Shown: positions 37,416 through 46,770 of the stretch, piece after piece
How positions within the stretch are numbered: position 1 is the first letter of the stretch
Layout of the letters: the number at the start of each line of letters is the position of its first letter
Assembly (NCBI GenBank): GCA_019358875.1
Contig: JAHHIF010000010.1
Span: 1-64,000, forward strand
Origin: Symplocastrum torsivum CPER-KK1
GTDB taxonomy: Bacteria; Cyanobacteriota; Cyanobacteriia; Cyanobacteriales; Coleofasciculaceae
DNA: 64,000 nt
Direction: 5' to 3'
The notes under the pieces: model-generated
What the model was told of the DNA's origin: nothing
The model's input: only the letters and a program-made list of their open reading frames with translations
The model's database searches: none
Translations under genes and position numbers: made by a program

Positions 37416-38390
37416 TTGCCGTTCGTTTTAGACAACCTGTTGAGATGCGCTAAAAAATTGACTCGAAATTCTCTATCGATTATCATGCGTGAAGTTTGTA
37501 AGTTGAAAGCGGGACGCTTTATTTTCCGCTCTTATTCTAGAAGTTCTAGAAGTTTTTCTGAGATTTCAAAACCAATTACTGCCAATTCTTCTGTTTTTGA
37601 AAACATCAATGTAGATGAAAGGATTTGTTATTTAAAAAAGGATGGGTTTGCTTTAGGATTTAACCTTCCTCAAGCGATAGTTCAAGAAATCTATGAATTT
37701 GCACTTGACAATCCTTGTTATGGCAACAGAAAGCCCAATTTGGGATTCTATTACGCTGACAAACTAAAAGTACAAGCGAACTATAAAAAATCAATAGCCG
37801 TTGGAAGCTATTACAATACAGCTTCACTGTGTCCAGCCATCAAAAAGCTGGAAAGCGATCCAATCCTATTAGAGATTGCAGCTAAGTATCTAGAGGCTAC
37901 GCCTGTACATCAAGGAAATCAGCTTTGGTGGAGTTTTCCTGTAGATTCAACTATCTATGAGCGTCGCCGTGCGGCTCAAGTGTTTTACACAGATTCAGAT
38001 GAAGCTCGTATCCTGAAATTTTTCTTTTATTTAACAGATGTAGACTTGTGTAGTAGTCCACGTGTTTGTGTGCGAGGCAGCCACCTCAAGAAGAAGCTTT
38101 CACATCTATTTTTACGAAAAGGGCGATCGCACCAAGAAATTGCTGAATACTACGGCTATGAAAATATCGTACCGCTCTGCGGTAAAGCGGGTTTTGGATT
38201 TGTGGAAGATAGCAATTGCTTCTACAAAGCGACTCCTCCTGGTAGTAAAGAGCGTTTGGTATTACAAATAGAATTTGCGGATAAGGACTATAAACGGCAA
38301 AACGATCTGATCGATGCGTCTCAACTAGAGTGCATATCTAAGCTCGATGAAACAACGCACGATAAACAGGTTCACCACGAGACAGTGTAG
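37416..38390 (+). CDS. Phytanoyl-CoA dioxygenase-like protein with altered iron ligands
   Basis: 324 residues. The C-terminal two thirds has the layout of PhyH-type Fe(II)/2-oxoglutarate oxygenases: [12 protein letters not shown], then [21 protein letters not shown], and the C-terminal strand [19 protein letters not shown]. In the family these strands carry the HxD and distal His of the iron triad. Here the positions read Y191-x-D193 and Y270, so both histidines appear replaced by tyrosine. The 2OG-binding Arg region (ERLVLQIEF) is kept. Iron binding is therefore doubtful. TTG at 37416 or ATG at 37485 may be the start; I kept the longer frame. Its 3' end overlaps the convergent trmB gene by 53 bases. 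Confidence 0.75.
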   Translation: MPFVLDNLLRCAKKLTRNSLSIIMREVCKLKAGRFIFRSYSRSSRSFSEISKPITANSSVFENINVDERICYLKKDGFALGFNLPQAIVQEIYEFALDNPCYGNRKPNLGFYYADKLKVQANYKKSIAVGSYYNTASLCPAIKKLESDPILLEIAAKYLEATPVHQGNQLWWSFPVDSTIYERRRAAQVFYTDSDEARILKFFFYLTDVDLCSSPRVCVRGSHLKKKLSHLFLRKGRSHQEIAEYYGYENIVPLCGKAGFGFVEDSNCFYKATPPGSKERLVLQIEFADKDYKRQNDLIDASQLECISKLDETTHDKQVHHETV

Positions 38391-38973
38391 AGACTTCTCG
38401 TTCAGTAGGAACTTGCAGGGGGTTAGTTGCCAACCAAGGCTCAGTCCCTTGTTTGATGAACGCCGGGTGAGATTCAAAGCGATCGCACATTTCCACCGCT
38501 ACCGCTTCAATATCTGACTGAAGAAAAACCATTCCCCCAGACGCTAGATATTTGGCTAGGGCCTCCACTAATTCTGGCTGCACTACCCGTCGTTTCGCTT
38601 GGCGCTTTTTGAACCAGGGGTCAGGAAATTGGATAGTAACACGTTGTAATGTACCACTAGGAAAAGACTCAAGCACTGGTACTAGAGAGTTATTCGCATT
38701 ACAAAACAGGTAGTGGAGATTACTCAAGCTCAATTCCGAGGCAATAGCATTTGCCTGTTCTACTAAAGGTTCACGAATTTCTAACCCCAAAAAATTCCAC
38801 TCAGGTTGTAGCGTTGCCATCTCCAACAAGAACTCCCCCCTTGCACAGCCAATATCTAGATGCAGTGGCGAACTCACCTTGGCATAAACTTGAGTCCAAT
38901 CAGGAGGACTCAGGGGTGTCTGGTATTTCTTACTCAGGGGATTGACGTGTTGACGGACTCGAACTCTTGGCAA
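38338..38973 (-). CDS. trmB: tRNA (guanine-N7-)-methyltransferase
   Basis: 211 residues. SAM-binding motif [16 protein letters not shown], followed by [11 protein letters not shown] and the TrmB-specific signature [19 protein letters not shown]. Methylates G46 of tRNA. The start is TTG at 38973: a near-perfect Shine-Dalgarno AAGGAGGTG (38980-38988 on plus) lies six bases upstream, and no better start exists. It overlaps the convergent upstream neighbour's 3' end by 53 bases. Confidence 0.95.
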   Translation of the reverse strand: MPRVRVRQHVNPLSKKYQTPLSPPDWTQVYAKVSSPLHLDIGCARGEFLLEMATLQPEWNFLGLEIREPLVEQANAIASELSLSNLHYLFCNANNSLVPVLESFPSGTLQRVTIQFPDPWFKKRQAKRRVVQPELVEALAKYLASGGMVFLQSDIEAVAVEMCDRFESHPAFIKQGTEPWLATNPLQVPTEREVSTLSRGEPVYRALFHRA

Positions 38974-38992
38974 CCTTTACACCTCCTTGCTG

Positions 38993-39018
38993 GTAGGGTG
39001 CGTCACGACGCACCCTAC
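38993..39018. repeat. 11-bp perfect inverted repeat (GTAGGGTGCGT)
   Basis: GTAGGGTGCGT and ACGCACCCTAC separated by 4 bases, between the HAF-protein stop and the trmB start. It could terminate the HAF gene; it also matches the style of dispersed palindromes seen in many cyanobacteria. It lies only a few bases upstream of the trmB Shine-Dalgarno, so it may also affect trmB translation. Confidence 0.6.
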
Positions 39019-39070
39019 TAGTTTTAACGCTTGGGAGGAAATTTTGCGTAGTTTGAACAGAAAACTCACT

Positions 39071-40120
39071 CTATCGAGTCACCCAAGTTGGTGTGAGGAC
39101 AAAGGCATGGTTTTCTCCATTCACAGTTCCATAACCAACAATTCGTCCGTTGTTGTTGATATCCCGTGCCTCAATCAGTTCCCATCCGGAATTAGCAGGA
39201 ATCAAGTTATTCAAATCTCGTATTCCATTATTTAATCGCACAAAAGCATGGGAACTGCCACTATTGTTTGTCGCCGTCCCAACAACTCGCCCCTTGTTAT
39301 TGATGCCATAAGCGACGCTGCTGGTGTAGTTAGCAAGAGTGCCTAAGTCTTGCATCGCACCATCCCAAAAGAAGGCGTGAAAATCACCCGTGCTAGTTTG
39401 CGCTCTACCAACGACTTGCCCCACGTCATTAACGGCATTAGCTTCACTATTAGTGCCACCAAGAGTACCTAGCTCAGTTGTTGTACCATCCTGCCACAAG
39501 AAGGCTTCGTAGTCATTGTTCGTATTGACATCGACAATCTCGGAATTAAAAGCGCCAACGACTTGTCCTGAATTGTTGATGTCATAAGCTGAACTAGGAA
39601 GGTCGAGGATTATTGAACCACCTGGCAAGAAGGCAGCAGAGGCATAGTTAGTCCCTATGACAATACATAAGCCAACGATTTGTTCCGCATCGTTAATACC
39701 AGAGGCGTAACAAATCTCAGGGTCTGGAAGTGTTGTTATCGTGTCATTGCTCCACAAGAATGGAGAGGAAACAAAGAGTGGAACCTGACTTGTTGTACCA
39801 CCGAGAACTTGCCCCGCGTTATTGATGTCGATAGCAATGCTGTTGTTGTAGCCAGCAGCCGTACCGATATCAGTCATCGCACCACCCTGCCACAAGAAAG
39901 CTTGAGAGTTTCCACTACTCGTTTGTGATCTGCCGACGATTTGCCCCATGTCGTTGATGCTCATTGCATAGCTTTCGCTACCGCCGAGAGTCCCTAAGTC
40001 AGTGATGGAATAGTAGAACCGTGTCGCGGCAGTAGTAGCTGTAAATATTGAGAGTCCAAAAGCAATTACTAACGCTCCCACTAAACCAAGCAAGAAATGT
40101 CTGAGCCAACGGGTTTTCAT
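39071..40120 (-). CDS. Secreted HAF-repeat protein
   Basis: 349 residues. The signal peptide (HFLLGLVGALVIAFGLSIF, cleavage near TAA/TRF) is followed by about six tandem repeats of 40-55 residues with the motif G-x-A-x-(S/D)INDxGQIVGxxxTxxGxxHAFLW, the HAF repeat. YSITDLGTLGGSESYAMSIN opens the first. Such extracellular beta-propeller-like proteins have no established function. No PEP-CTERM sorting tail is visible. ATG at 40120. Confidence 0.9.
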   Translation of the reverse strand: MKTRWLRHFLLGLVGALVIAFGLSIFTATTAATRFYYSITDLGTLGGSESYAMSINDMGQIVGRSQTSSGNSQAFLWQGGAMTDIGTAAGYNNSIAIDINNAGQVLGGTTSQVPLFVSSPFLWSNDTITTLPDPEICYASGINDAEQIVGLCIVIGTNYASAAFLPGGSIILDLPSSAYDINNSGQVVGAFNSEIVDVNTNNDYEAFLWQDGTTTELGTLGGTNSEANAVNDVGQVVGRAQTSTGDFHAFFWDGAMQDLGTLANYTSSVAYGINNKGRVVGTATNNSGSSHAFVRLNNGIRDLNNLIPANSGWELIEARDINNNGRIVGYGTVNGENHAFVLTPTWVTR

Positions 40121-40452
40121 AAAGTCTCTTCCTAAGAAAGTGGGTGCTTGAGCTTTTAGGAAATTCTCAGACTTAGGCAGAAGATTTATGCAGATAGTTA
40201 CAAAAATTTATTCCCTCTTTTGTTACTTTAGGGCTTGAAGCCTGGGCGAAGCATTCTTGGATATAGGTTTCTGTGCTTCGCAGTAAGTTTGTGGCAATGA
40301 TTCTTGCCCGGAAATAACAAAAGAGGGTTATCGGTAATTTGTTGGACTAGGCGATTCGCTTACTGACTTAGTAATACTGGAAGTGAGCCAATTTTTAAAA
40401 TGCGATCGCTCCTTTAACATCAATGCAATTTAGCACAAGCGCTCGCCTAATC
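40121..40452. other. Intergenic region containing a duplicated 60-bp segment
   Basis: 332 bases between the HAF-protein and Uma2 genes. The promoter of the HAF gene should lie near 40121-40250. The stretch 40350-40409 is a copy of the 3' end of the glycosidase gene at 41525-41584 (separate entry). No other coding signal. Confidence 0.6.
40350..40409. repeat. 60-bp direct repeat, copy 1
   Basis: Identical at 59 of 60 positions (one C/T difference) to 41525-41584. Copy 2 includes the last 16 codons and stop of the glycosidase gene; copy 1 is therefore a stray fragment of that coding sequence. Similarity stops sharply at both ends. The two copies lie 1175 bases apart in the same orientation and flank the Uma2 gene. 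Confidence 0.95.
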
Positions 40453-41136
40453 TTAACCTTCTGGTAATTCTCCAAACAACTGACGATAGCGTTCAAGTTG
40501 CTGTTGCGCTTGTTGAGATCTTTCCTCTGCCGTCAAATATCGAGTTCCTTGTTTGTCGTACCAATACAACGCTTCAATCTCAATCTCTCCATCCCGGTAA
40601 GGCGCACGTCCAATGCCTAAATTGATTTCACTCATCCAATACGGTTCGCCAATTTGAAGTTGATACTTTCCATCAATTAAGCGATAAACCTCAAAAGGCT
40701 GATGTCTATCCCGTTGCCAATATTCGGGGTTATAAACTACATAATATAAAACGCCAAGTTTTGCATAAACCTCCATTTTTTTATCATATTCTCCCCCTGG
40801 AGTCAGCGACACAATCTCTAGAGCAAAAATAGGAACAACCTCGTTTTCTTCCCAAACTACATAGCTTTTCCGTAACCTCTCGCTTCTGTGCCGCTCAACC
40901 CCTAAACTCAAAAATCCGTCAGGGACAATAGGCACCAACGGACTCACTCCTGTGGTGTGATAAATCCCCATATCCACAGCAAAAAACCAATCAGAGCGAT
41001 TGCCCCAAATAAACTTGAGCAAAAATAAAAGTAAGTTGGGAATAAAATTTTGATTCTCGTTATCCACTGGCGTATCATCTGAGCAAGGCAATTCCTCGCT
41101 AGTTGGTAAGCGCAACTTAGGGTCAGATTGTACCAT
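40453..41136 (-). CDS. Uma2 family (DUF820) PD-(D/E)XK endonuclease-like protein
   Basis: 227 residues of the Uma2 family, expanded in cyanobacteria. Motifs: VPIVPDGFLSLGV (P-D), PIFALEIVS (E of the E-x-K/S strand), KKMEVYAKLGVLYYVVYNP, all typical. A Gln-rich C-terminal helix (AEERSQQAQQQLERYRQL) ends the protein. Predicted nuclease fold; biological role unproven. It is isolated between two copies of a 60-bp direct repeat, which suggests insertion or rearrangement. ATG at 41136. Confidence 0.92.
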   Translation of the reverse strand: MVQSDPKLRLPTSEELPCSDDTPVDNENQNFIPNLLLFLLKFIWGNRSDWFFAVDMGIYHTTGVSPLVPIVPDGFLSLGVERHRSERLRKSYVVWEENEVVPIFALEIVSLTPGGEYDKKMEVYAKLGVLYYVVYNPEYWQRDRHQPFEVYRLIDGKYQLQIGEPYWMSEINLGIGRAPYRDGEIEIEALYWYDKQGTRYLTAEERSQQAQQQLERYRQLFGELPEG

Positions 41137-41534
41137 CGCTCACACTCCTCATAAATCTTTGTACCTCCAATCTTAAAACCCTCTACTTTGTCTGAGCGAT
41201 CGCTTCTTTTATTTCAGTTAAATCTGGTATGTGTGATTAGCCCTTCGGGTTAGCACTTGGGCGAGTGCATTTGTATCGTGTAATCAGTAATTATATTGCG
41301 GTTCTCATGTTGATGAGGCACAAATTTCTGGGTTTTCGGCAATTAGGCTGAAGTCCCCCATACAGATGTACTGTTGGACAAGCCAAAGCTTGCTCCGCCT
41401 TAGATAGAGCTACCGCTCCTCTGGTCTTTGTACCCATGTAATTTTAGAATTCGGTTGAACAAGCCTTTCGCAGTTATAAAACCGTGGATTTAAAGGTGCG
41501 TCCGATTATCATCATCTGGCAGACGGCGATTCGC
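41137..41534. other. Intergenic region between Uma2 and the glycosidase
   Basis: 398 bases. Contains a HIP1 site near 41200, promoter region of the Uma2 gene, and the first bases of repeat copy 2 (41525). No open frame with protein-like composition and no clear hairpin recognised. Base composition is like that of neighbouring intergenic DNA. Confidence 0.45.
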
Positions 41535-41584
41535 TTACTGACTTAGTAATACTGGAAGTGAGCCAATTTTCAAAATGCGATCGC
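41525..41584. repeat. 60-bp direct repeat, copy 2 (3' end of glycosidase gene)
   Basis: Parent copy of the repeat at 40350-40409, spanning the stop codon and last 16 codons of the minus-strand glycosidase gene plus ten bases beyond. Confidence 0.95.
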
Positions 41585-42839
41585 GCCCAAGCTCTGTTTT
41601 CTCCCCATACAAATTTTGGACTTGCTGAACCTCGTAGTTTTCAGGGACTTTGAAGCTCAAGTCATCACGCTGGGAGTTCCAGACAACCCAGGCTGGCTTA
41701 CCACTTTCTTGAACTAATTCGCACGTCCAAGTGTTCCGAAAATCTGGCTGACACTTTTTCATTTGTGAGCCTACGAGCCACTTTTGAATTTCACCATAAG
41801 CTTTTGCTGCTCCTGTCAGAGTTTGGTTATCTTCCTTAACCATCAGCATCGTTACAACGTTACGATTATCCCAGGCATACCAGTAAAAACGCTCTATTCC
41901 TGATGCCCAATTCAACAAGTACATTCGGGCAACATAAGCCATACTTTGTTCATCCGAATAGAAGGCATTGTCCTGTTTATTGCCATATCCTGTCTCAGTA
42001 TTCCAGAACGGCTTTTGCTCCAGTTTGTGTTTGGCAATCACTTGTTGAACTTTGCGAATGAGAGGCAAACTTTCTTCAGGAGGTTTATCATTTGCGATGT
42101 AGAAATGAGCGCCAATAATGTCAGCGTAATTGCCTCCCCCTTTAGCAAAATATTCATCAAGCCAAGGCAATGCTCCATAATCTGAGTACAGCGATGGAGA
42201 GACAACTTTTGCGGCTGGATCAACCTCTTTAATAATGGTGTAAGCTTCACGGGCTAGGGTGACTAGCTGGTCAATAGAACCACTGAAAAAATGCTTCAGA
42301 TTGGGTTCGTTCCAAATTTCGTAATACTGAATTTTGCCTTTGTAACGGGTGGCGACAGTACGGACAAAGTTACGCCAGTCATCTAGGTTTTTTGGTTCCG
42401 CTGCGGTGGGGCCATCACCATACGGGGAGGAGTCATTTCTTGCTGCCGCCCATTTCGGTGTCAGCGCCATCGTGTAGATTAAATCGACTCCTTTTTCACT
42501 GGCTAACTTTACACAGTCATCCAGGGTTCTGAAGTCCCATTGACCTTTTTCCCGTTCCAAATGCGGCCAAAAGGGTAATCCTGCTGCGCTACTTGTATCC
42601 CACAGTCTCCAACTGCCAATTGGAACTGCGGGCCAGGGAATCCTAAAGGGTTCGGCAATGTGCATCCCAAAATAGGTTTGCGGGATGGGTTTCGTGCTTA
42701 CAGCGGCGGCTTGGGTGCCACTCAGCCGCATCCCGATATCCTTTAGAAAGGAGGGTTGAGTGTAGATGAAAACGACTAGCAGGCTTGAAGTAAGCGCTAA
42801 GCCAAGCAGTTTCCAGAATCTCGTCTGAAGATGTCTCAT
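41535..42839 (-). CDS. Clan GH-A glycoside hydrolase (GH39-like)
   Basis: About 434 residues with an N-terminal signal anchor (LLGLALTSSLLVVFIY). The (beta/alpha)8 catalytic domain carries an acid/base Glu in YYEIWNEPNLKHF (WNEP is the clan GH-A signature) and a likely nucleophile Glu in KPFWNTETGYGNK. SWRLWDTSSAAGLPFWPHLE and LIYTMALTPKWAA fit GH39/beta-xylosidase-like enzymes. Substrate unknown; likely extracytoplasmic polysaccharide processing. ATG at 42839 puts the hydrophobic segment at the N-terminus; the frame is open to 42902. Confidence 0.85.
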   Translation of the reverse strand: MRHLQTRFWKLLGLALTSSLLVVFIYTQPSFLKDIGMRLSGTQAAAVSTKPIPQTYFGMHIAEPFRIPWPAVPIGSWRLWDTSSAAGLPFWPHLEREKGQWDFRTLDDCVKLASEKGVDLIYTMALTPKWAAARNDSSPYGDGPTAAEPKNLDDWRNFVRTVATRYKGKIQYYEIWNEPNLKHFFSGSIDQLVTLAREAYTIIKEVDPAAKVVSPSLYSDYGALPWLDEYFAKGGGNYADIIGAHFYIANDKPPEESLPLIRKVQQVIAKHKLEQKPFWNTETGYGNKQDNAFYSDEQSMAYVARMYLLNWASGIERFYWYAWDNRNVVTMLMVKEDNQTLTGAAKAYGEIQKWLVGSQMKKCQPDFRNTWTCELVQESGKPAWVVWNSQRDDLSFKVPENYEVQQVQNLYGEKTELGRDRILKIGSLPVLLSQ

Positions 42840-42912
42840 AGTAGACGCTAGCGGGTTGTTGGTTATCAGTTGCTCTAGATAACGATAAACAACAAATAAC
42901 AAACAACACGCT

Positions 42913-43761
42913 TTAAATCACTGATACAATCATTCCTTCACGCGCTAAAAATGCCCCTTCAAAGGCATCCTGCACTTCTACTTCGATTTGATCGAGAAAG
43001 TCATCTGAGTGATTGGGTTCGTGATGGAAAATCGCTAAGCGCTTTGTACCCGATTCCTTTGCCGCCTTCACACCTTCTTGCCAAGTCGAGTGTCCCCAAC
43101 CAACTTTTGGAGATTTCGGGCTGTGGTATTCTTCATCGGTGTACATCGCATCGTAGATAATTACATCAGAATCACGAGCGAGTTGTAGCACATTTTCATC
43201 TACACGGTCAGGAAAATGTTCTGTATCTGTGCAGTAGACGGCAGAATGTCCCTGCCACGTCACGCGATAGCCCATCGCCCCATTGGGATGGTTTAGAGGG
43301 CTAGTTTCAATGGTGATATCACCCAGCGTCATCGTATCGCCGCAGACTAGATCGTAGAACTTCAAGTCTGCCTGTATCGATTTGACGGGTACAGGTGAAT
43401 TCATGTGCAAAACGCGATCGCAAAAATGCTGCTCCATCGCTGCACCTTCGGGTGCTGCCCCATGAATATGGAAGGTATTTCCTTCAACAAATGCTGGGGT
43501 GAAAAATGGCACGCCTTGAATATGATCCCAGTGGTAGTGAGTAAAAAACCAGTAGGCTTCAAGTGGCTGCTGAGGTTGTAAACTTTTACCTAGCATCCGC
43601 AATCCGGTGCCGCCATCAAAAATCAAGCGTTTTCCAGCGACTCGCATCTCAACACAGGATGTATTGCCGCCGTATCGAACTGTCTCTTTTCCAGGAGAGG
43701 GGACACTGCCTCGGACTCCCCAGAATTGGACAACAAACTCAGAGGAAGGACTTGTTTCCAT
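42913..43761 (-). CDS. MBL-fold metallo-hydrolase
   Basis: 282 residues. The N-terminus FWGVRGSVPSPGKETVRYGG and the metal motif THYHWDHIQG (HxHxDH) are typical of the metallo-beta-lactamase branch that includes PhnP/RNase Z-like phosphodiesterases. Further ligands are in LNHPNGAMGYR, YCTDTEHF and FHHEPNHSDDF. All metal ligands are present, so an active phosphodiesterase-type hydrolase is expected; substrate unknown. Stop lies 9 bases before the GH gene's open frame; the aroC stop is 9 bases upstream of its ATG, suggesting an operon with aroC. Confidence 0.92.
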   Translation of the reverse strand: METSPSSEFVVQFWGVRGSVPSPGKETVRYGGNTSCVEMRVAGKRLIFDGGTGLRMLGKSLQPQQPLEAYWFFTHYHWDHIQGVPFFTPAFVEGNTFHIHGAAPEGAAMEQHFCDRVLHMNSPVPVKSIQADLKFYDLVCGDTMTLGDITIETSPLNHPNGAMGYRVTWQGHSAVYCTDTEHFPDRVDENVLQLARDSDVIIYDAMYTDEEYHSPKSPKVGWGHSTWQEGVKAAKESGTKRLAIFHHEPNHSDDFLDQIEVEVQDAFEGAFLAREGMIVSVI

Positions 43762-43770
43762 TTTCTTGCT

Positions 43771-44865
43771 TTAAGACTTTAAAGTACGGCACTGACCCTG
43801 ATGACGCAGTAGGTGATCGCATAATACTAAAGCGACCATTGCTTCTACCATAGGCACTGCTCTCGGTAAGACGCAAGGGTCATGTCGTCCTTTGGCGGCT
43901 AGTATTGTCTCAACGCCTGTGCTGGTTACAGTACGCTGTTCTTTTCGTATGGTAGCAGTGGGTTTAAATGCTACCCGAAGAATAATATTCTCCCCATTGG
44001 TTATGCCACCCTGAATCCCGCCGGAGCGGTTGCTTACGGTGCGGATTTCACCTGTTTCGTCGGTGTAAAATTCGTCGTTATGCTCACTACCTGTGAGGAG
44101 GGTTCCGGAAAAACCCGAACCAATTTCAAACCCTTTACTCGCAGGTAGGGACATAACCCCCTTTGCTAAATCGGCTTCCAGCTTGTCAAAAACTGGTTCT
44201 CCTAAGCCTTTTGGTACATTTCGGGCAATGCATTCAACCACCCCACCAATTGAATCACCGCTACGCCCAATTTGCTCAATTCGTTCAATCATCCGCTCTG
44301 CACATTCCGCGTCAGGGCAGCGGACGATATTACTTTCTACTTGCTCTAGGGTAACGGTATTCGGGTCAATGATGCCTTCTAAATCTTGAATGCGCTTGAC
44401 GTAGCCAATAACTTCAACGCCAGCGACTTGTGAGAGGATTTTTTTTGCGATCGCACCTGCTGCAACTCGTCCAATCGTTTCTCGTGCTGAGGAACGTCCT
44501 CCACCCTGCCAGTTGCGGATACCGTATTTGGCATCATACGTCGCATCGGCATGGGATGGGCGATACGTCTGTTGCATCTCGTCATAATCTTGGGAACGAG
44601 TATCTTTGTTGCGTACCAAGATAGCGATGGGCGTTCCCAAGGTTTTCCCCTCAAACATCCCGGAAACAATTTCGCAGGTATCCGTTTCCTTGCGGGGTGT
44701 CGTAATTTTGCTTTGTCCTGGACGCCTTCGATCCAGTTCAAACTGAATTTCTTGAGCGTCAATTTCCAGTTGTGGGGGGCACCCATCGATCACAACACCA
44801 ACGCCACCCCCGTGAGACTCGCCAAAGGTAGTAACCCGAAATAGATGCCCAAACGTGTTGCCCAT
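43771..44865 (-). CDS. aroC: Chorismate synthase
   Basis: 364 residues, last step of the shikimate pathway (EPSP to chorismate, needs reduced FMN). The signatures are [18 protein letters not shown] at the N-terminus, [17 protein letters not shown] in the middle and [15 protein letters not shown] in the C-terminal half. Complete and of normal length. ATG at 44865. Followed 9 bases later by the MBL-hydrolase gene. Confidence 0.98.
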   Translation of the reverse strand: MGNTFGHLFRVTTFGESHGGGVGVVIDGCPPQLEIDAQEIQFELDRRRPGQSKITTPRKETDTCEIVSGMFEGKTLGTPIAILVRNKDTRSQDYDEMQQTYRPSHADATYDAKYGIRNWQGGGRSSARETIGRVAAGAIAKKILSQVAGVEVIGYVKRIQDLEGIIDPNTVTLEQVESNIVRCPDAECAERMIERIEQIGRSGDSIGGVVECIARNVPKGLGEPVFDKLEADLAKGVMSLPASKGFEIGSGFSGTLLTGSEHNDEFYTDETGEIRTVSNRSGGIQGGITNGENIILRVAFKPTATIRKEQRTVTSTGVETILAAKGRHDPCVLPRAVPMVEAMVALVLCDHLLRHQGQCRTLKS

Positions 44866-45019
44866 AATGCTTATTGGAAGAAGGCTAGCGAATACTGATC
44901 TTAACAGTCCTTCTTGTTTACAAGTAGGCGATCGCTTCCTGAATCACCAGATAGTGATGCAGTGTAGTAAAATAATAGATTACTCATAATTTATGAATAC
45001 AGTACACTAACGCTCTTGT

Positions 45020-46213
45020 ATGCCTCCCCAATTCCCAGTTGACGTTTCCACCACAGGCACAATGAACCAATCGTCTACCTCATTGCTTGCGTTAACCGTA
45101 GCACCCGCTCAGGTATTGCGGGGTTTTCAAGCATTGGAACAGTCAGGAGAGGCGATCGCACGTTTGGGGAAGCGTCCATTGATTGTAGGAGGCGATCGCA
45201 CATTAGCGACTCTGGCTTCTCAACTCCAATCTGTCCTAGAACATCAGCCATTAAACTACTCCTTCGCTTCCTACAGCCCAGATTGCAGTGAAGCGTCCTT
45301 AGCCTCCCTCCAAAAAGCCACCGCCTCGCATCAAGCGGATTTAATCATTGGGGTTGGTGGCGGTAAGGCGATGGATACCGCTAAAGTTTTAGCGCACCAG
45401 TGTAAGCTTCCGGTTGTCACGATTCCTACCTCTGCGGCTACCTGTGCGGCTTGGACAGGTTTATCAAATATCTATTCCGATCAAGGCGCTTTCTTATATG
45501 ATGTTGGTCTTGACCGTTGTCCAAACCTGCTAGTACTCGATTACAGCCTGATTCAGACAGCACCCCAACGTACCCTAATTGCTGGAATTGGTGATGCCTT
45601 GGCAAAGTGGTACGAAGCTTCTGTTAGTAGCGGCAGTTCTCCCTTCACTCTGATTATTTCTGCTGTTCAACAGGCGCGAGTCTTGCGCGATATCCTGTTT
45701 CAAAAATCGGCTGATGCGCTTAAGGAACCGGGAAGTGAAGTTTGGCGGGAAGTCGTCGATGCTACGGTTCTACTAGCTGGAGTCATTGGTGGCTTAGGGG
45801 GGGCACAGTGTCGTACTGTCGCCGCTCACGCAGTTCATAATGGCTTAACCCATCTGCCTGCGGCTCATGATGTTCTTCATGGTGAGAAAGTGGCGTATGG
45901 TATTCTCGCGCAGTTGCGTTTAGAGGAGATGCTTCAGGGCAACCAATTGGCAGCATCGGCACGACAACAGTTATTGAAGTTTTACGCTGAAATTGGTCTA
46001 CCCCAAAGCCTAGATGACCTAAATCTTGGGAACATTACGCTACTAGAATTACGGCAAGCGGCTGAAATTGCTTGCTCACCTAGCTCTGATATCCACCGAC
46101 TACCCTTCAAAGTTGTGCCTGAGCAGTTAATGGCAGCAATGGTTTCCACCACAACGCCCGTGGAGAGAAGTCGTAGCCACCAAGAGCTAACAACGGCGAT
46201 GAATGAAGAATAG
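45020..46213 (+). CDS. Glycerol dehydrogenase-like iron-containing alcohol dehydrogenase
   Basis: 397 residues of the GldA-type group of iron/zinc alcohol dehydrogenases. NAD-binding GVGGGKAMDTAK and the metal-ligand region: Asp in GIGDALAKWYE, His in RTVAAHAVHNGL and His in DVLHGEKVAYG are all present. It probably oxidises a polyol; the substrate could be glycerol or another sugar alcohol. ATG at 45020 or the in-frame ATG at 45062 (MNQSSTSLLAL) is possible. A strong terminator follows at 46225. Confidence 0.9.
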   Translation: MPPQFPVDVSTTGTMNQSSTSLLALTVAPAQVLRGFQALEQSGEAIARLGKRPLIVGGDRTLATLASQLQSVLEHQPLNYSFASYSPDCSEASLASLQKATASHQADLIIGVGGGKAMDTAKVLAHQCKLPVVTIPTSAATCAAWTGLSNIYSDQGAFLYDVGLDRCPNLLVLDYSLIQTAPQRTLIAGIGDALAKWYEASVSSGSSPFTLIISAVQQARVLRDILFQKSADALKEPGSEVWREVVDATVLLAGVIGGLGGAQCRTVAAHAVHNGLTHLPAAHDVLHGEKVAYGILAQLRLEEMLQGNQLAASARQQLLKFYAEIGLPQSLDDLNLGNITLLELRQAAEIACSPSSDIHRLPFKVVPEQLMAAMVSTTTPVERSRSHQELTTAMNEE

Positions 46214-46224
46214 AATTCTAGTCG

Positions 46225-46262
46225 TAGAGACGTTCCAGCGGAACGTCTCTATATAGTTTTTT
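46225..46262 (+). terminator. Intrinsic terminator after the glycerol dehydrogenase-like gene
   Basis: A perfect 12-bp stem, TAGAGACGTTCC (46225-46236) with GGAACGTCTCTA (46240-46251), loop AGC, followed by T6 at 46257-46262, 11 bases past the stop codon. The palindrome is also of a type that recurs as a dispersed repeat in cyanobacteria. Confidence 0.85.
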
Positions 46263-46770
46263 AGCGAGAGTTCATCTAACTCAAGGAAGAACTCGTGTTC
46301 CTCTATACACAAGGCATTAACAGAAGTCTCAACCCTTTGGACGAATCAAGTGAGGCTTATACCCCTTCCGTCAGTCTGGGGTAAAATCTTAACCCTTCAT
46401 ACTGAAAATCCGTAAAAATACGGTCTATAAACTGTTAATAGTTTTGTTAACTTGAGGTAGATACTACCAATAGGTTTAAACCCAGATGATACTAGACACT
46501 AGAGGTTAACAGCGCTTGTTTGAACCATTTCATCGTTCCATAACGTAGACACGATTTCCGGTATAGGGCTGGGAGTGTCACTTGAAAAAAGAGCAATAGA
46601 GTTACAGGGTGGAAATTATACTTCTATATTTACTGGCTTTTGTAGTTCAAGAATGAGATTTAGTAAGACTGATGTCAGGTGTTTGGCCATCTACTGTTTC
46701 TGACTCAGAGAGAAGCTTTCTCCTCAAGAATCTCTGAATAGTTGCACAAGCGATCAACGTAGACAGAACG
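46263..46770. other. Intergenic region upstream of the hybrid regulator
   Basis: 508 bases. Short inverted repeats are present (TACCCC...GGGGTA near 46360-46384; CCGTA-AAAA-TACGG near 46410-46425). It presumably holds the promoter of the response-regulator gene at 46771. No coding sequence or known operator recognised. Confidence 0.5.
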
